Made by a program: the position numbers and the translations under genes | Shown: piece after piece, positions 23,965-31,427 of the stretch | How positions within the stretch are numbered: the first letter of the stretch is position 1 | How the letters are laid out: each line of letters begins with the position of its first letter | The notes under the pieces: generated by a model | Told to the model about the DNA's origin: nothing | Seen by the model: the letters and a program-made list of their open reading frames with translations, nothing else | The model's database searches: none | Assembly (NCBI GenBank): GCA_947487845.1 | Contig: CANKYC010000004.1 | Location: forward strand, 1-31,427 | Direction: 5' to 3' | Origin: Rickettsiales bacterium | GTDB taxonomy: Bacteria > Pseudomonadota > Alphaproteobacteria > Rickettsiales > UBA1997 | Length of the DNA stretch: 31,427 bases

Positions 23965-25024
23965 CTGATGGTATTACTTCAACTTTTTCTTCTGCAACTG
24001 CATCAGCTTTTTTTATATTTTCGTCTTTATCGGCGTCAGAAATGGCGCCAGATTTTTCAAGATCAGCTGGATCAGGCTTAACTTCTTCCGGTTTCTTTTC
24101 TTCAGCTTTTTTCTCAATTTCAGCTTTTGGAATTTCAGCTTCTTTCAATTTAATCAGAATTTTTACTTTAGAATTTTTAGTAATTTTGGAATTGATTTCA
24201 TTTAATTTATCCTGCGCTAATTGCTCACGAATATTGTCTTTTACTGATTCAAAAGGTAATGCTTTGGCATCGCGAACGTCAGAAATTTTTATGATGTGCC
24301 AGCCGAATTTGGTTTGAATCGGATTAGAAACTTCGTCTTTTTTTAAACTTCCAACCGCATCCCCAATTTCCTTGATCATATTATCTTCAAGGATGTAACC
24401 AAGATCGCCGCCTTTTTCAGCGCTTTCTTGATCGATTGAATATTTTTTAGCCAAGTCAGAAAATCTTGCTGGTTTTTTACCCTGCATTTCTTTCAAAACT
24501 TTTTCGGCATCATCTTTAGTTTTGGTGACGATGTGCGAAATTGAATATTCTTTTTTGCCGGTTAATTCATTGCTTAATTCAGCATATTTATCGCTAACTT
24601 TTTGGTCAGTGATTTCTTGTTTAACCATTGAATCGATATAGGACTGGCGAAGAATCTTATCTTTTGCATCAGCAATTTTATCTTTAACTTCTTTGCTGTC
24701 GGCGACTTTAGATCTTTTAGCTTCTCTGGCTAATTCTTTGTCCAGATAAACTTCTTTTACTAAAATTTCGATTACCTCTTTTGGTAAATTTTCAACTTCA
24801 GGAATTTTATTTTCTTGATTTTGTTCAAGATTTTGGCCATCGAAAACGCTGCGTAATTTTCTTTCGATCTCAGATTTATAAACTTTCTGATCGTTAATTT
24901 GTGCAACAACTACATCATTTCCTCTTTTGAAGAAATAAGCTGAAGCGCCGAAAACTAAGGCTGCAACTGTTGTCGCAACGATAAAAATTTTAGTAGAATT
25001 TTTTTTTCTGGAATAGCGTCTCAT
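23939..25024 (-). CDS. Membrane-anchored parvulin-type peptidyl-prolyl isomerase (SurA/PrsA/PpiD-like)
   Basis: This periplasmic foldase candidate has 361 residues: a basic start, one membrane segment (about 12-31, IFIVATTVAALVFGASAYFF), a SurA-N-like helical chaperone part (about 35-150), and one rotamase domain (158-250) with EYSISHIVTKTKDDAEKVL, FSDLAKKYSID, GGDLGYI and FGWHIIKISDV. The tail (about 275-361) is very rich in Lys, Glu and Pro and is probably disordered. Such proteins help outer-membrane proteins fold, which fits the surrounding lpt and lipoprotein genes. Its ATG overlaps the HAD stop by 4 bp, and its end overlaps rlmB by 26 bp. Confidence 0.9.
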   Translation of the reverse strand: MRRYSRKKNSTKIFIVATTVAALVFGASAYFFKRGNDVVVAQINDQKVYKSEIERKLRSVFDGQNLEQNQENKIPEVENLPKEVIEILVKEVYLDKELAREAKRSKVADSKEVKDKIADAKDKILRQSYIDSMVKQEITDQKVSDKYAELSNELTGKKEYSISHIVTKTKDDAEKVLKEMQGKKPARFSDLAKKYSIDQESAEKGGDLGYILEDNMIKEIGDAVGSLKKDEVSNPIQTKFGWHIIKISDVRDAKALPFESVKDNIREQLAQDKLNEINSKITKNSKVKILIKLKEAEIPKAEIEKKAEEKKPEEVKPDPADLEKSGAISDADKDENIKKADAVAEEKVEVIPSDEKQKTNR

Positions 25025-25890
25025 AATTTTAAATTGGAAATTACAAATTTAGGAAAAAGGTTGTATCTGGCGCAAACTGTTTCAAGTTTGTTTTTATCGA
25101 CAGTTTGATTGTAGCTTGTGGAAAGTTCTTTTGAAAGGATTCCTCCGGTAATTAAAAGGCTGTCGATTCCGAAATCTGCGGCACCTTTAATATCAGTTTC
25201 CATTCCATCTCCGATAGCAAGAATTTTTTTATTTTCAGGGTTATTAAAAAATTCGCAAACCATTTTATAAACTGATTGAAAAGGTTTGCCATAATAAATT
25301 ACTTCGCCACCAAGTTTTTCATATTGGCGCGCCAAAGCGCCAGCGCAAATCATTTCAATTCCGTCTTGTTTTACCACAATCATGTCGGGATTTACGCAGA
25401 TCATTTTTAAATTATTTTCTTTGGCGGCAATAGCTTGTGGAAGTTTTTCAGCTAAGGTTGAAGATTCGTGATCGAAGCCGGTTGTAAGTGCAAAATCGGC
25501 TTTGGCGGCATCTTCAACTCTTTTATAATCAAGACTATCAAGCAGATCGATATCTTTTTGTGGGCCAATATAAAAATAATTAGGGCCAAAATTTTTGAAG
25601 CCATTTTCTTGATTTTTCTTTAGATCAAGAAAAGTTGCTTCGCCGGAAGATAAGATAAAATCGTAAAGATCAGAAGTTACGCCGAATTTATTTAATACAT
25701 CACTAACTTTATTAGCGCGGCGCGGCGCGTTTGATAAAAAGCAGATTTTTTTATTTTGCTGACGAAGATAAGCGATTGCTTCTACCGCTCCCGGATAAGC
25801 GTTGCTACCATCGTGAATTACACCCCAAACATCGAAGATGAAATAGTCGTATTGAGAGGCGATTTCTTTTATATTGGAGATGAAATTCAT
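25021..25890 (-). CDS. HAD-superfamily class IIA hydrolase (TIGR01459-like)
   Basis: This 289-residue HAD phosphatase has a C2-type cap, related to the NagD and phosphoglycolate phosphatase group. Motif I is FIFDVWGVIHDG with nucleophile D20; the usual second Asp is Trp (D-V-W), a feature of the alphaproteobacterial TIGR01459 subgroup. FLSNAPR is motif II, YYGKPF carries the motif III Lys, and IGDGMETDIKGAADFGIDSLLI is motif IV. The substrate is unknown, and the missing second Asp may alter chemistry. It lies 32 bp after the CsgG-like lipoprotein and overlaps the parvulin start by 4 bp. Confidence 0.88.
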   Translation of the reverse strand: MNFISNIKEIASQYDYFIFDVWGVIHDGSNAYPGAVEAIAYLRQQNKKICFLSNAPRRANKVSDVLNKFGVTSDLYDFILSSGEATFLDLKKNQENGFKNFGPNYFYIGPQKDIDLLDSLDYKRVEDAAKADFALTTGFDHESSTLAEKLPQAIAAKENNLKMICVNPDMIVVKQDGIEMICAGALARQYEKLGGEVIYYGKPFQSVYKMVCEFFNNPENKKILAIGDGMETDIKGAADFGIDSLLITGGILSKELSTSYNQTVDKNKLETVCARYNLFPKFVISNLKL

Positions 25891-25922
25891 TTAATTTTGC
25901 TTTTAAATTTCTATTTAATTTT

Positions 25923-26990
25923 TCACTGCTCCACTATCGACGTTGTCATTTTCCAGACATTATCAAAAGAGCCTTTCTTATATTTTATTTTCACCGAATC
26001 ACCGAGCCTAATTTTTTCAATTTGCTTTTCATCATCAATTACTACCCAAGAAACTTTAGGTTCAATTTTATCAGCAACCGTGCCACTCGCGATAATCCTA
26101 GTTTCAACTTCACTTTCATTAGTAATGGCATTTTCAATTTCATACTGGCTGGTTACTTCAAATTTATCGCCATGCTTGATGCCATCAAGTGAGCCAATTG
26201 AAATTTTAAGAATTGTTTTACCGTCAAAAACCCTTTTTTCTAAAATATAACCTTTTTTGGCAAAAAAGTTTTTGATCGCAATTTTTATATTATCAATCGC
26301 ATCTTCTCCGGCGCGCCGCACCAAGTTATCATCGCGATCACTTCCTGTGACTTTATTGCCACCAATCTGAATTGCACCAAGCGCCATTCCGCCATCTTGT
26401 TTTACATTTTCAGTTCTTGATTTCTTGCCCGAAAATTCAATAGCATCAACAACGGTAAGAGAGGGAAGTTCGTAAATTTTTAAATTTCCTGAAACGTCGG
26501 ATGAATAATTATAGCTGGGCGGAATTGTGATAAGTCCGGTGCGTGGGCTATAAAAGACGCTTCCGGCGGAATATTTGCTGGTAAATCCGGAATTAGAAAT
26601 TGTGCCAGAAATTGCAAAATCCGCCACTTTCGGGCCTTTATAAGAACCGGTTTTATTCATTTCTGATAAAGCAATTTCTTTCTTTAATTTTTCGGAAGCC
26701 TTGCGATCAACTAATTCGCCGAGGCGATTTTGGGTGACAATATTTTCAACATTATTAGCGATTGCATTTCCAAGCCCAGCTTGAGTTGCGACCTGATTAG
26801 AATTTTCATCTAAAGCGAAAACTACAATTTTTGGTGGTTTGCCTTCAAGATTTTCTTTTGAAGGCATGAAACTGGATTTGGTTAAAAACTGTTTTTCGTA
26901 TTTATCAAAATTCTTAATTGTCGGCGCGCAGGAGCTAATGATGACACAAGATGAGAGTAGTAAAAGCAGAAGCAAATATTTGAGTTTCAT
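25923..26990 (-). CDS. CsgG-like lipoprotein with a FlgT_C-like C-terminus
   Basis: A 355-residue secreted protein has a lipoprotein signal peptide; the lipobox IISSC places the lipidated Cys at 21 (Cys15 is an alternative). The middle resembles the CsgG/LpoB fold: KIVVFALDENSNQVATQAGLG, ANNVENIVTQ, GELVDRKASEKLKKEI and VADFAISGTIS, then a strand-rich region ending VRRAGEDAIDNIKIAIKNFF. The C-terminal 90 residues (TILKISIGSLDGIKHGDKFE to IRLGDSVKI) resemble the FlgT_C module, a small beta-domain with dG..viL..G...Gv..Gd.f. This pairing is found in outer-membrane secretion or flagellar H/T-ring type proteins. It lies 3 bp after the LPP20-like gene. Domain calls are by eye. It may form or stabilise an outer-membrane oligomer. 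Confidence 0.75.
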   Translation of the reverse strand: MKLKYLLLLLLLSSCVIISSCAPTIKNFDKYEKQFLTKSSFMPSKENLEGKPPKIVVFALDENSNQVATQAGLGNAIANNVENIVTQNRLGELVDRKASEKLKKEIALSEMNKTGSYKGPKVADFAISGTISNSGFTSKYSAGSVFYSPRTGLITIPPSYNYSSDVSGNLKIYELPSLTVVDAIEFSGKKSRTENVKQDGGMALGAIQIGGNKVTGSDRDDNLVRRAGEDAIDNIKIAIKNFFAKKGYILEKRVFDGKTILKISIGSLDGIKHGDKFEVTSQYEIENAITNESEVETRIIASGTVADKIEPKVSWVVIDDEKQIEKIRLGDSVKIKYKKGSFDNVWKMTTSIVEQ

Positions 26991-26993
26991 ATT

Positions 26994-27968
26994 TTATTTT
27001 GAAATTCCAATGATCTTTAAAATACCATCTTTGGCAATTTTTTCTTCAAGTGATGTCAAAGAAGCTAAATAAGATTCATGTTCGCTAATTGATGAACTTC
27101 CCGTAACCTCAACACCGTTGCTCGCAACCACATTTCCGCCGGCAATATTTTCAAAATCAATTTTCAGTTTAGTCATAAAAGCTGAATAGATCTCGCTGCT
27201 TCTGGTGGTGGAAGTAATTTTTATTATAACCTGATTGGGATTAGAATTCTTAAGGCTTGGCGAGATTTTTATTTTTTCTTTATTTAAAGCGGTGCGAATT
27301 ATTTTAGTAATTTCTTTTGGCGAATTTATCTCGAAATAAAATTCGATATTATCGGATAATTTTTCGAGCTGGTTTTGAAAATCGGCAGCGCGGTTTAATT
27401 TTTTTGTTAAATCAATATTTCCTCCAGCACCTGAAAGAATGCGGCTTTTTAACTCAATTTCTTTGCTTAAAGCGCTGATTTGTAAAAGGGAATTTCTTCT
27501 TTGAATAGAATTTTTGCCTGAAGAATTTTTGTCTAAATCGCTGATCTGTCTTTCTAAAAATCCGATGCGGTCTTCTTGCTCAAGGATAAAGCGCGCCCTT
27601 TCAATTCGAACTTCAGTGAAAAATCTTTGTCCAATTTTTTGACTTCTGGTAACTTTAAAACCAGTGAAATTTATTTTTTCAACATTCTGGCGCACTTGTT
27701 GACGCATTTCTTCATTGACGCTGGTTTTGCTTTCTTCGCGCAATAAATCAGATTGCGAAGAGATTGTAACCATTAAACGCGAGGCTGCGTCGGCTAAAGC
27801 ATATTTGGTTGATTCTTCGAGATTATAACCTTCGGCAACGCCATAAAGATACTCGGTATTATTTTCTTTGGGAGAAATATACCAGCTTGGATCTCCAGCT
27901 TTATTGGTGGCGCAAGATGTGGTAACAAAAATTACTAAAGTTGTTAAATAGAAAAATAATTTATTCAT
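26994..27968 (-). CDS. LPP20-family lipoprotein with a coiled coil
   Basis: This 324-residue lipoprotein has lipobox VTTSC with Cys19. It has an LPP20-like domain directly after it (PSWYISPKENNTEYLYGVAE, ALADAASRLMVTISSQ), the hallmark of the LPP20/FlgO-P type family. Residues about 150-185 (EDRIGFLERQISDLDKN...SALSKEIELKSRIL) suggest a coiled coil. A second alpha/beta domain follows (INSPKEITKIIRTALNKEKI and on). The product should sit on the periplasmic face of the outer membrane. Its ATG lies inside the end of the 54-residue lipoprotein gene (8-bp overlap). The exact function is unknown. Confidence 0.78.
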   Translation of the reverse strand: MNKLFFYLTTLVIFVTTSCATNKAGDPSWYISPKENNTEYLYGVAEGYNLEESTKYALADAASRLMVTISSQSDLLREESKTSVNEEMRQQVRQNVEKINFTGFKVTRSQKIGQRFFTEVRIERARFILEQEDRIGFLERQISDLDKNSSGKNSIQRRNSLLQISALSKEIELKSRILSGAGGNIDLTKKLNRAADFQNQLEKLSDNIEFYFEINSPKEITKIIRTALNKEKIKISPSLKNSNPNQVIIKITSTTRSSEIYSAFMTKLKIDFENIAGGNVVASNGVEVTGSSSISEHESYLASLTSLEEKIAKDGILKIIGISK

Positions 27969-28125
27969 CTAATTGGTTGCGGATGGTTTTGCTGTTATGT
28001 TCGCTGGCATTGATTCTTTCGGAAGCGCTGGCAGCTTTTTTGGTTTTTTCGTCTTGACCTTGAATGTTAGATTGGCAAGAAGCAAGGGCGACAAAAATTA
28101 GGGCGTAAGTAATTTTTTTAATCAT
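27961..28125 (-). CDS. Small lipoprotein (54 aa)
   Basis: A short gene begins MIKKITYALIFVALASCQSN and ends KTIRNQLDE. The signal peptide is textbook: two Lys, a hydrophobic core, and lipobox ALASC with Cys17. The mature 38 residues are hydrophilic and probably helical. It fills the gap between two LPP20-type genes, is 26 bp from the upstream one and overlaps the downstream ATG by 8 bp, which argues for translation as part of the operon. No family is recognised. Confidence 0.75.
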   Translation of the reverse strand: MIKKITYALIFVALASCQSNIQGQDEKTKKAASASERINASEHNSKTIRNQLDE

Positions 28126-28151
28126 TATTGTATTTGGGGAATTTAAGATTT

Positions 28152-28754
28152 TTAGTTATTAACTTTGTCTTTTTCGGCTCTTTCCTTTTCCAATTCATCG
28201 AACAATTCTTTTGTCGCAGCTTGAGTTTTATTTATATTCTCGCGACTAAGTCCTGATTTAGCTGCGCGTGCCACAAATGTTCTTTCGCTATTTTCTAAAA
28301 ATTTGGCATAATCTTCGTTTTTAAGCACCATTTGTACATACAAAGTACCATCTTCGGATTGAAAAATATCAATTCTTTTTACGCCAGAAAGTGGTAAATT
28401 TTTTACTACTTCTATAGTTGCTTGAGCAAAAAACTCTTCAAAATCGTCATTGTCATTAACTTTTGCCGATCTTAGAGAATCTTTAGTAATGCGGCTGATT
28501 TCAGATTGAATTGTAGCTGCGATATTGGCTTTGGCGTCAAGTTCGGCTTTCGGAAGTTGAAATTTTATTCCACCTTTGGAAGGGCTGGCGATACCAACTG
28601 CGCCAATACCATCTTTAACTGAAGGATCAATAACCCAATTAGGAAGGCTGGCTAATTCGCTTTTAGGATTAGCGGAAACTATGTTTTTTTTGGCGCAAGA
28701 AGAAGCGCAAAAAGATAAAACTACCACTAAGGCGATGAGGATTTTGTTTTTCAT
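28152..28754 (-). CDS. LPP20-family lipoprotein (single domain)
   Basis: A 200-residue lipoprotein has lipobox CASSC with Cys20. The mature part follows the LPP20 pattern: LPNWVIDPSVKDGIGAVGIA, then AELDAKANIAATIQSEISRI, VKNLPLSGVKRIDIFQSEDG and LYVQMVLKNEDYAKFL. The C-terminus is charged and helical (RENINKTQAATKELFDELEK). It is shorter than the second LPP20-like protein and lacks its coiled coil. It is the first lipoprotein gene after lptG (77-bp gap). LPP20 proteins in Helicobacter and FlgP in Vibrio or Campylobacter are surface or outer-membrane-associated, but no flagellar genes are visible here. Confidence 0.82.
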   Translation of the reverse strand: MKNKILIALVVVLSFCASSCAKKNIVSANPKSELASLPNWVIDPSVKDGIGAVGIASPSKGGIKFQLPKAELDAKANIAATIQSEISRITKDSLRSAKVNDNDDFEEFFAQATIEVVKNLPLSGVKRIDIFQSEDGTLYVQMVLKNEDYAKFLENSERTFVARAAKSGLSRENINKTQAATKELFDELEKERAEKDKVNN

Positions 28755-28831
28755 ATTTTGTTTAAAAAATTACGGATGGGATTACGAGCGTCAGAAAACT
28801 ATTTTTGAAGAATCCAAATTACAAGAAAGTT

Positions 28832-29941
28832 TTATAAATTCTCTTTGCGGTAAATTAGGAGTGTACCAATCGAAAGGCAGATGATGGCGATTATCCAAGT
28901 TGAAGCGAATATTGGGATTAATCCGGAAGAGCCTAAAGCGTTTAGAATGCTCGAAGTTATATAAAAAATTAATCCCAAAGCGATTCCGGAAAAAATCATC
29001 AAAATTGCATTTTGACTGCGAATATGATTGAGGCCGAAATAGCAGGCAATTAAGGTCATCGCCAAAAATAAAAGCGGCTTGCTCAAAAGTGATTGGTAAT
29101 AAACTTTAAACTTGGTTGAAGAAAGGCCGGAAGATTGTAATTCCCTGATTAGATGAGGTAATTCAAAAATTGAAAATAATTTTACATTTTGAAAATTATT
29201 AACGATTTTTTGCATCACGAAATCGGCGCTTAAGCTGGTTGAAATTTTGTAATTATCGAGTTTTTTATTTAAATTATTATTGTCGTTTAAAGTTACGTCT
29301 TTGAGGAGCCAGAAATTTTCTTCCATTAACATTTCTTTGGCATCGACTTTTTTATAAAATTCGCCATTTTTATTGAAATACCAAACGGTTACATCATCCA
29401 GTTCCAGAGCTTCTTGGTAAACTTTTTTGGCCTGAATTATAATTTCTTCACCGGGGTCATTTTCATTGGCTTGTTTGAGCCATATTCCGTTTTCTGGCGC
29501 TACAACTTCACGACTTTCATTTTGGACATATTTATTTTCAAGGGCTTGGAATTTTTTTGCCATTTGAATTGAAATCGGCCCGAAAATTATAACCCAAAAA
29601 ACTCCCAGAAGTGCTGCGGTGGTAGCGACGGGTTGTAATATTTGCCATAAGGAAAAACCACTCATTCGAATAACGGTTATTTCACTTTTTGAAGAAAGTA
29701 GAAAAAAAGTTATGATTGCCGAAATCAGAACTAATGAAGGAATGACATCATTTAGAAAATCAGGAATTAAGAAAAACGCCATCAATATTCCGGTGTAAAT
29801 TGGCGCTTCGCTGCCACGGACTTTTTCTAAAGTATCAAGCATGTTTATAAAGAAAATCAGCAGCGAAAATCCTAGCGCAATTTGCAGAAACTTGGTTAGA
29901 AAACTTTTGGCAATGTAAATATTTATCAGTTTTGGTTTCAT
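28832..29941 (-). CDS. lptG: LPS export ABC transporter permease LptG
   Basis: LptG, with LptF and LptB, extracts LPS from the inner membrane and pushes it along the LptC-A-D bridge. The right start is ATG 29941 (MKPKLINIYIAKSFLTKFLQ), giving 369 residues; the open frame continues upstream but only over the lptF end. There are six membrane helices, three at about 13-110 (LGFSLLIFFINMLDTLEKVR, SEITVIRMSGFSLWQILQPV) and three at the end, around a jellyroll periplasmic domain of about 150 residues. The coupling motif SEITVIRMSG is present. Its ATG overlaps the lptF TGA by 4 bp (ATGA), a sign of coupled, equal synthesis. Confidence 0.93.
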   Translation of the reverse strand: MKPKLINIYIAKSFLTKFLQIALGFSLLIFFINMLDTLEKVRGSEAPIYTGILMAFFLIPDFLNDVIPSLVLISAIITFFLLSSKSEITVIRMSGFSLWQILQPVATTAALLGVFWVIIFGPISIQMAKKFQALENKYVQNESREVVAPENGIWLKQANENDPGEEIIIQAKKVYQEALELDDVTVWYFNKNGEFYKKVDAKEMLMEENFWLLKDVTLNDNNNLNKKLDNYKISTSLSADFVMQKIVNNFQNVKLFSIFELPHLIRELQSSGLSSTKFKVYYQSLLSKPLLFLAMTLIACYFGLNHIRSQNAILMIFSGIALGLIFYITSSILNALGSSGLIPIFASTWIIAIICLSIGTLLIYRKENL

Positions 29942-31020
29942 GATTTGCGGCGATCCGAGGTTAACATTGCTACTGGGATGATGAAAAATACAGCAAAATT
30001 GAGATATAAAATTGGCGTTAATTTTGCTGAAGTTTCTACCAGTGAATAACATACCATGGTGAGGGTGAAAAAAACTACTACCAGCGAAACTGCCATTATG
30101 ATATTTGTCAGATTTCCTCTGCGGTTAAAATCGCCGCGTAAAATTGCAGCTAAGGCTAGAACCGCAAAAATGATGGGTAAAAGTGGATAAGTGAATCTTT
30201 GATGAAGTTCGGTGCGATATTTTTTGAGATCTTCTTCTTCTGAATCATCGTTAGGATTTAACAATTCGTGCAAATAGCGCTCTTTTGATTTCCAGCGCAT
30301 TTTATCATCGCCTTTTTGAGTTTCGGTGAGGTTGAAAACGTAATTGTCAAAATTGAGAATTTCAGATTTGTTGTCGATATAATTTAATTTTTGGATCGTT
30401 CCGTCTTCCATGTAAAGCAAGGCGAAATTGTCTTCCATAACGATATTTCCTTTTTTAGAAGTTATGGTGATTGAATATTTATCTGATCTTTCGTCGTGAA
30501 GTAAAATGCCAAAAAGATTATCGTTAAGATCGCGTTTTTGAGAGTAAATTGTAAGTTTATTTAAAGTTTCAAAAGTTTGAGGATTGAAGGCTAAATTGGC
30601 GTAATTATTTTTGAGATCAAGGCGCGAAAGCCGCAGTTCTTTATTGGCGTAAGGCATTAAATAAAAAGAAACCAAGAAGCATAAAATTGAAGATAAAATT
30701 GTGATGCTAATAACGGGTTTGCAAATTGCTAATTTGGTGAGGCCGGAATTTTTTAAAATGGTAATTTCATTGCTTGAAATCAAGCGGTTGTAGGTAACTA
30801 AAATTGCAGCAAACATTGAAATCGGAACAATAAACAGCAAAAGCCAAGGCAAAATTAAAATGAACAGATAAAAAAACCGGCTTAAACTAATGCCGTTTTC
30901 AGTAACATATTTTACAAAACTAATGGCGCGGCTAAACCAGATCAAAAAAATGAAAATGGAAATAAAGCCAGCAAAGCCAGTTAAAGTTTTATTTTGAATG
31001 TAGCGGGAATAAAGTTTCAA
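29938..31020 (-). CDS. lptF: LPS export ABC transporter permease LptF
   Basis: LptF is the partner of LptG. The 360 residues begin KLYSRYIQNKTLTGFAGFIS and show three N-terminal helices, the coupling motif SNEITILKNSGLTKLAI (83-99), a periplasmic jellyroll (about 130-260) and three C-terminal helices from about 270 (LPIIFAVLALAAILRGDFNR). The only suitable start is TTG at 31020; no ATG occurs in frame between it and the upstream perfect inverted repeat, and no Shine-Dalgarno is visible. Weak initiation may therefore limit the whole run of ten genes that it heads. It is divergent to thiS. Confidence 0.92.
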   Translation of the reverse strand: MKLYSRYIQNKTLTGFAGFISIFIFLIWFSRAISFVKYVTENGISLSRFFYLFILILPWLLLFIVPISMFAAILVTYNRLISSNEITILKNSGLTKLAICKPVISITILSSILCFLVSFYLMPYANKELRLSRLDLKNNYANLAFNPQTFETLNKLTIYSQKRDLNDNLFGILLHDERSDKYSITITSKKGNIVMEDNFALLYMEDGTIQKLNYIDNKSEILNFDNYVFNLTETQKGDDKMRWKSKERYLHELLNPNDDSEEEDLKKYRTELHQRFTYPLLPIIFAVLALAAILRGDFNRRGNLTNIIMAVSLVVVFFTLTMVCYSLVETSAKLTPILYLNFAVFFIIPVAMLTSDRRKS

Positions 31021-31054
31021 TGGAATTGGTAATAATTTTTTTATCTTTTTAGAA

Positions 31055-31140
31055 AACTCGGTGTCATGCTTGAGCTTGTCGAAGCATGATTAAACGGGGC
31101 TTGAATCATGCTTCGACAAGCTCAAGCATGACACCGAGTT
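31055..31140. repeat. Perfect 36-bp inverted repeat between lptF and thiS (family A variant)
   Basis: The two 36-bp arms (31055-31090, 31105-31140) are exact reverse complements around a 14-bp loop. The core gcttgagcttgtcgaagc resembles the 21-bp unit at 3519-3623. It lies 34 bp upstream of the lptF start in a divergent promoter region. Confidence 0.93.
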
Positions 31141-31147
31141 ATTCTTA

Positions 31148-31222
31148 ATCTATCTCGAACAGAGATCTATCTTGAACAGAATAATTACATGTCAATTAGT
31201 CTAAAATCTAAAATCTAAAATT
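31148..31222. repeat. Short tandem repeats upstream of thiS
   Basis: Two 17-bp units (atctatctcgaacagag and atctatcttgaacagaa, 15 of 17 identical) lie at 31148-31181. Three heptamers ctaaaat follow at 31201-31221, directly before the thiS start codon. Confidence 0.8.
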
Positions 31223-31227
31223 AAATT

Positions 31228-31427
31228 ATGTCAAAAATAAAAATTCTGCTTAATGGCGAGGAAAAATTTCTTGAACAAAAAATTAGTTTAGCGCAACTAA
31301 TTGCTGATTTGGAACTTGATGTTAAAAAAATTGCAGTGGAAAAAGATTTAGAAATTGTAAATCCCGATCAGTTTTTAGAAGTGATGTTGGATGAAGGAAG
31401 TCGGATTGAAATTGTGCATTTTATTGG
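31228..31427 (+). CDS. thiS: Sulfur carrier protein ThiS (3' end outside window)
   Basis: ThiS is the small ubiquitin-fold sulfur carrier that delivers sulfur, as a C-terminal thiocarboxylate, for the thiazole of thiamine. The visible 66 residues (MSKIKILLNGEEKFLEQKIS on) show SLAQLIADLELDVKKIAVEKD and end EIVHFI plus the first two bases of a Gly codon. That is precisely where the family's IV.fvgGG terminus is expected, so only the last one or two glycines are missing. The start ATG 31228 gives the normal 66-68 residue length. thiG probably follows outside the window. Confidence 0.88.
   Translation, partial: MSKIKILLNGEEKFLEQKISLAQLIADLELDVKKIAVEKDLEIVNPDQFLEVMLDEGSRIEIVHFI

Noticed and set aside
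29942..30052. Longer LptG N-terminus beginning at 30052
   Set aside because: The extra 37 residues only re-read the lptF 3' end in another frame; the ATG at 29941 with ATGA overlap gives the normal LptG start.

Overview
The window is AT-rich, densely coding bacterial DNA. Gene content suggests a Gram-negative alphaproteobacterium: a lipid A gene cluster (fabZ, lpxA), the LPS exporter pair lptF/lptG, a class A penicillin-binding protein, a ComEC with the C-terminal region seen in Rickettsiales-like genomes, a TIGR01459-type HAD protein and LPP20-type lipoproteins. A Ulp1-like (SUMO/ubiquitin protease fold) domain and a surface-antigen-like beta-barrel hint at a host-associated lifestyle. However, ilvBH, pabBC, glpX and thiS show that biosynthesis is less reduced than in Rickettsia. 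The exact order (Rickettsiales- or Holosporales-like) is inference.

Layout. 1-3700 is an accessory region on the minus strand. It holds a partial Ulp1-like membrane protein with a proline-rich repeat tail, a beta-barrel protein with a lysine-rich repeat, an apparent IS3 transposase remnant, and a PD-(D/E)XK nuclease fragment that ends at a five-copy 21-bp repeat array. 3742-5886 encodes a large unrecognised protein. 6021-9742 carries glpX, rpmG and ilvB-ilvH, all minus. 10124-14766 carries fabZ-lpxA-dnaQ-comEC, all plus. 14756-19778 carries gtrA, tRNA-Glu, nrdA (with two NrdR boxes upstream) and the folate genes pabB-pabC, all minus. A plus-strand class A PBP and a minus-strand tRNA-Ile follow. 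From 31020 down to 22349 runs a ten-gene minus-strand run: lptF-lptG, four lipoproteins, HAD hydrolase, parvulin, rlmB, nadK. The window ends inside a plus-strand thiS.

How the genes work together. Envelope building is the main theme: lipid A synthesis and export, peptidoglycan polymerisation, a periplasmic foldase and a lipoprotein set resembling FlgO/P/T or CsgG-type outer-membrane assemblies. Basic metabolism (BCAA, folate, dNTP, NADP, gluconeogenesis, thiamine) makes up most of the rest.

The most unusual layer is a dense population of palindromic repeats. At least five families sit in the gaps. Two are read in frame inside genes (comEC codons about 723-750; pabC codons about 14-47), recalling Rickettsia palindromic elements. 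The best candidate for new biology is the Ulp1-like protein, in which the catalytic cysteine position is a serine.
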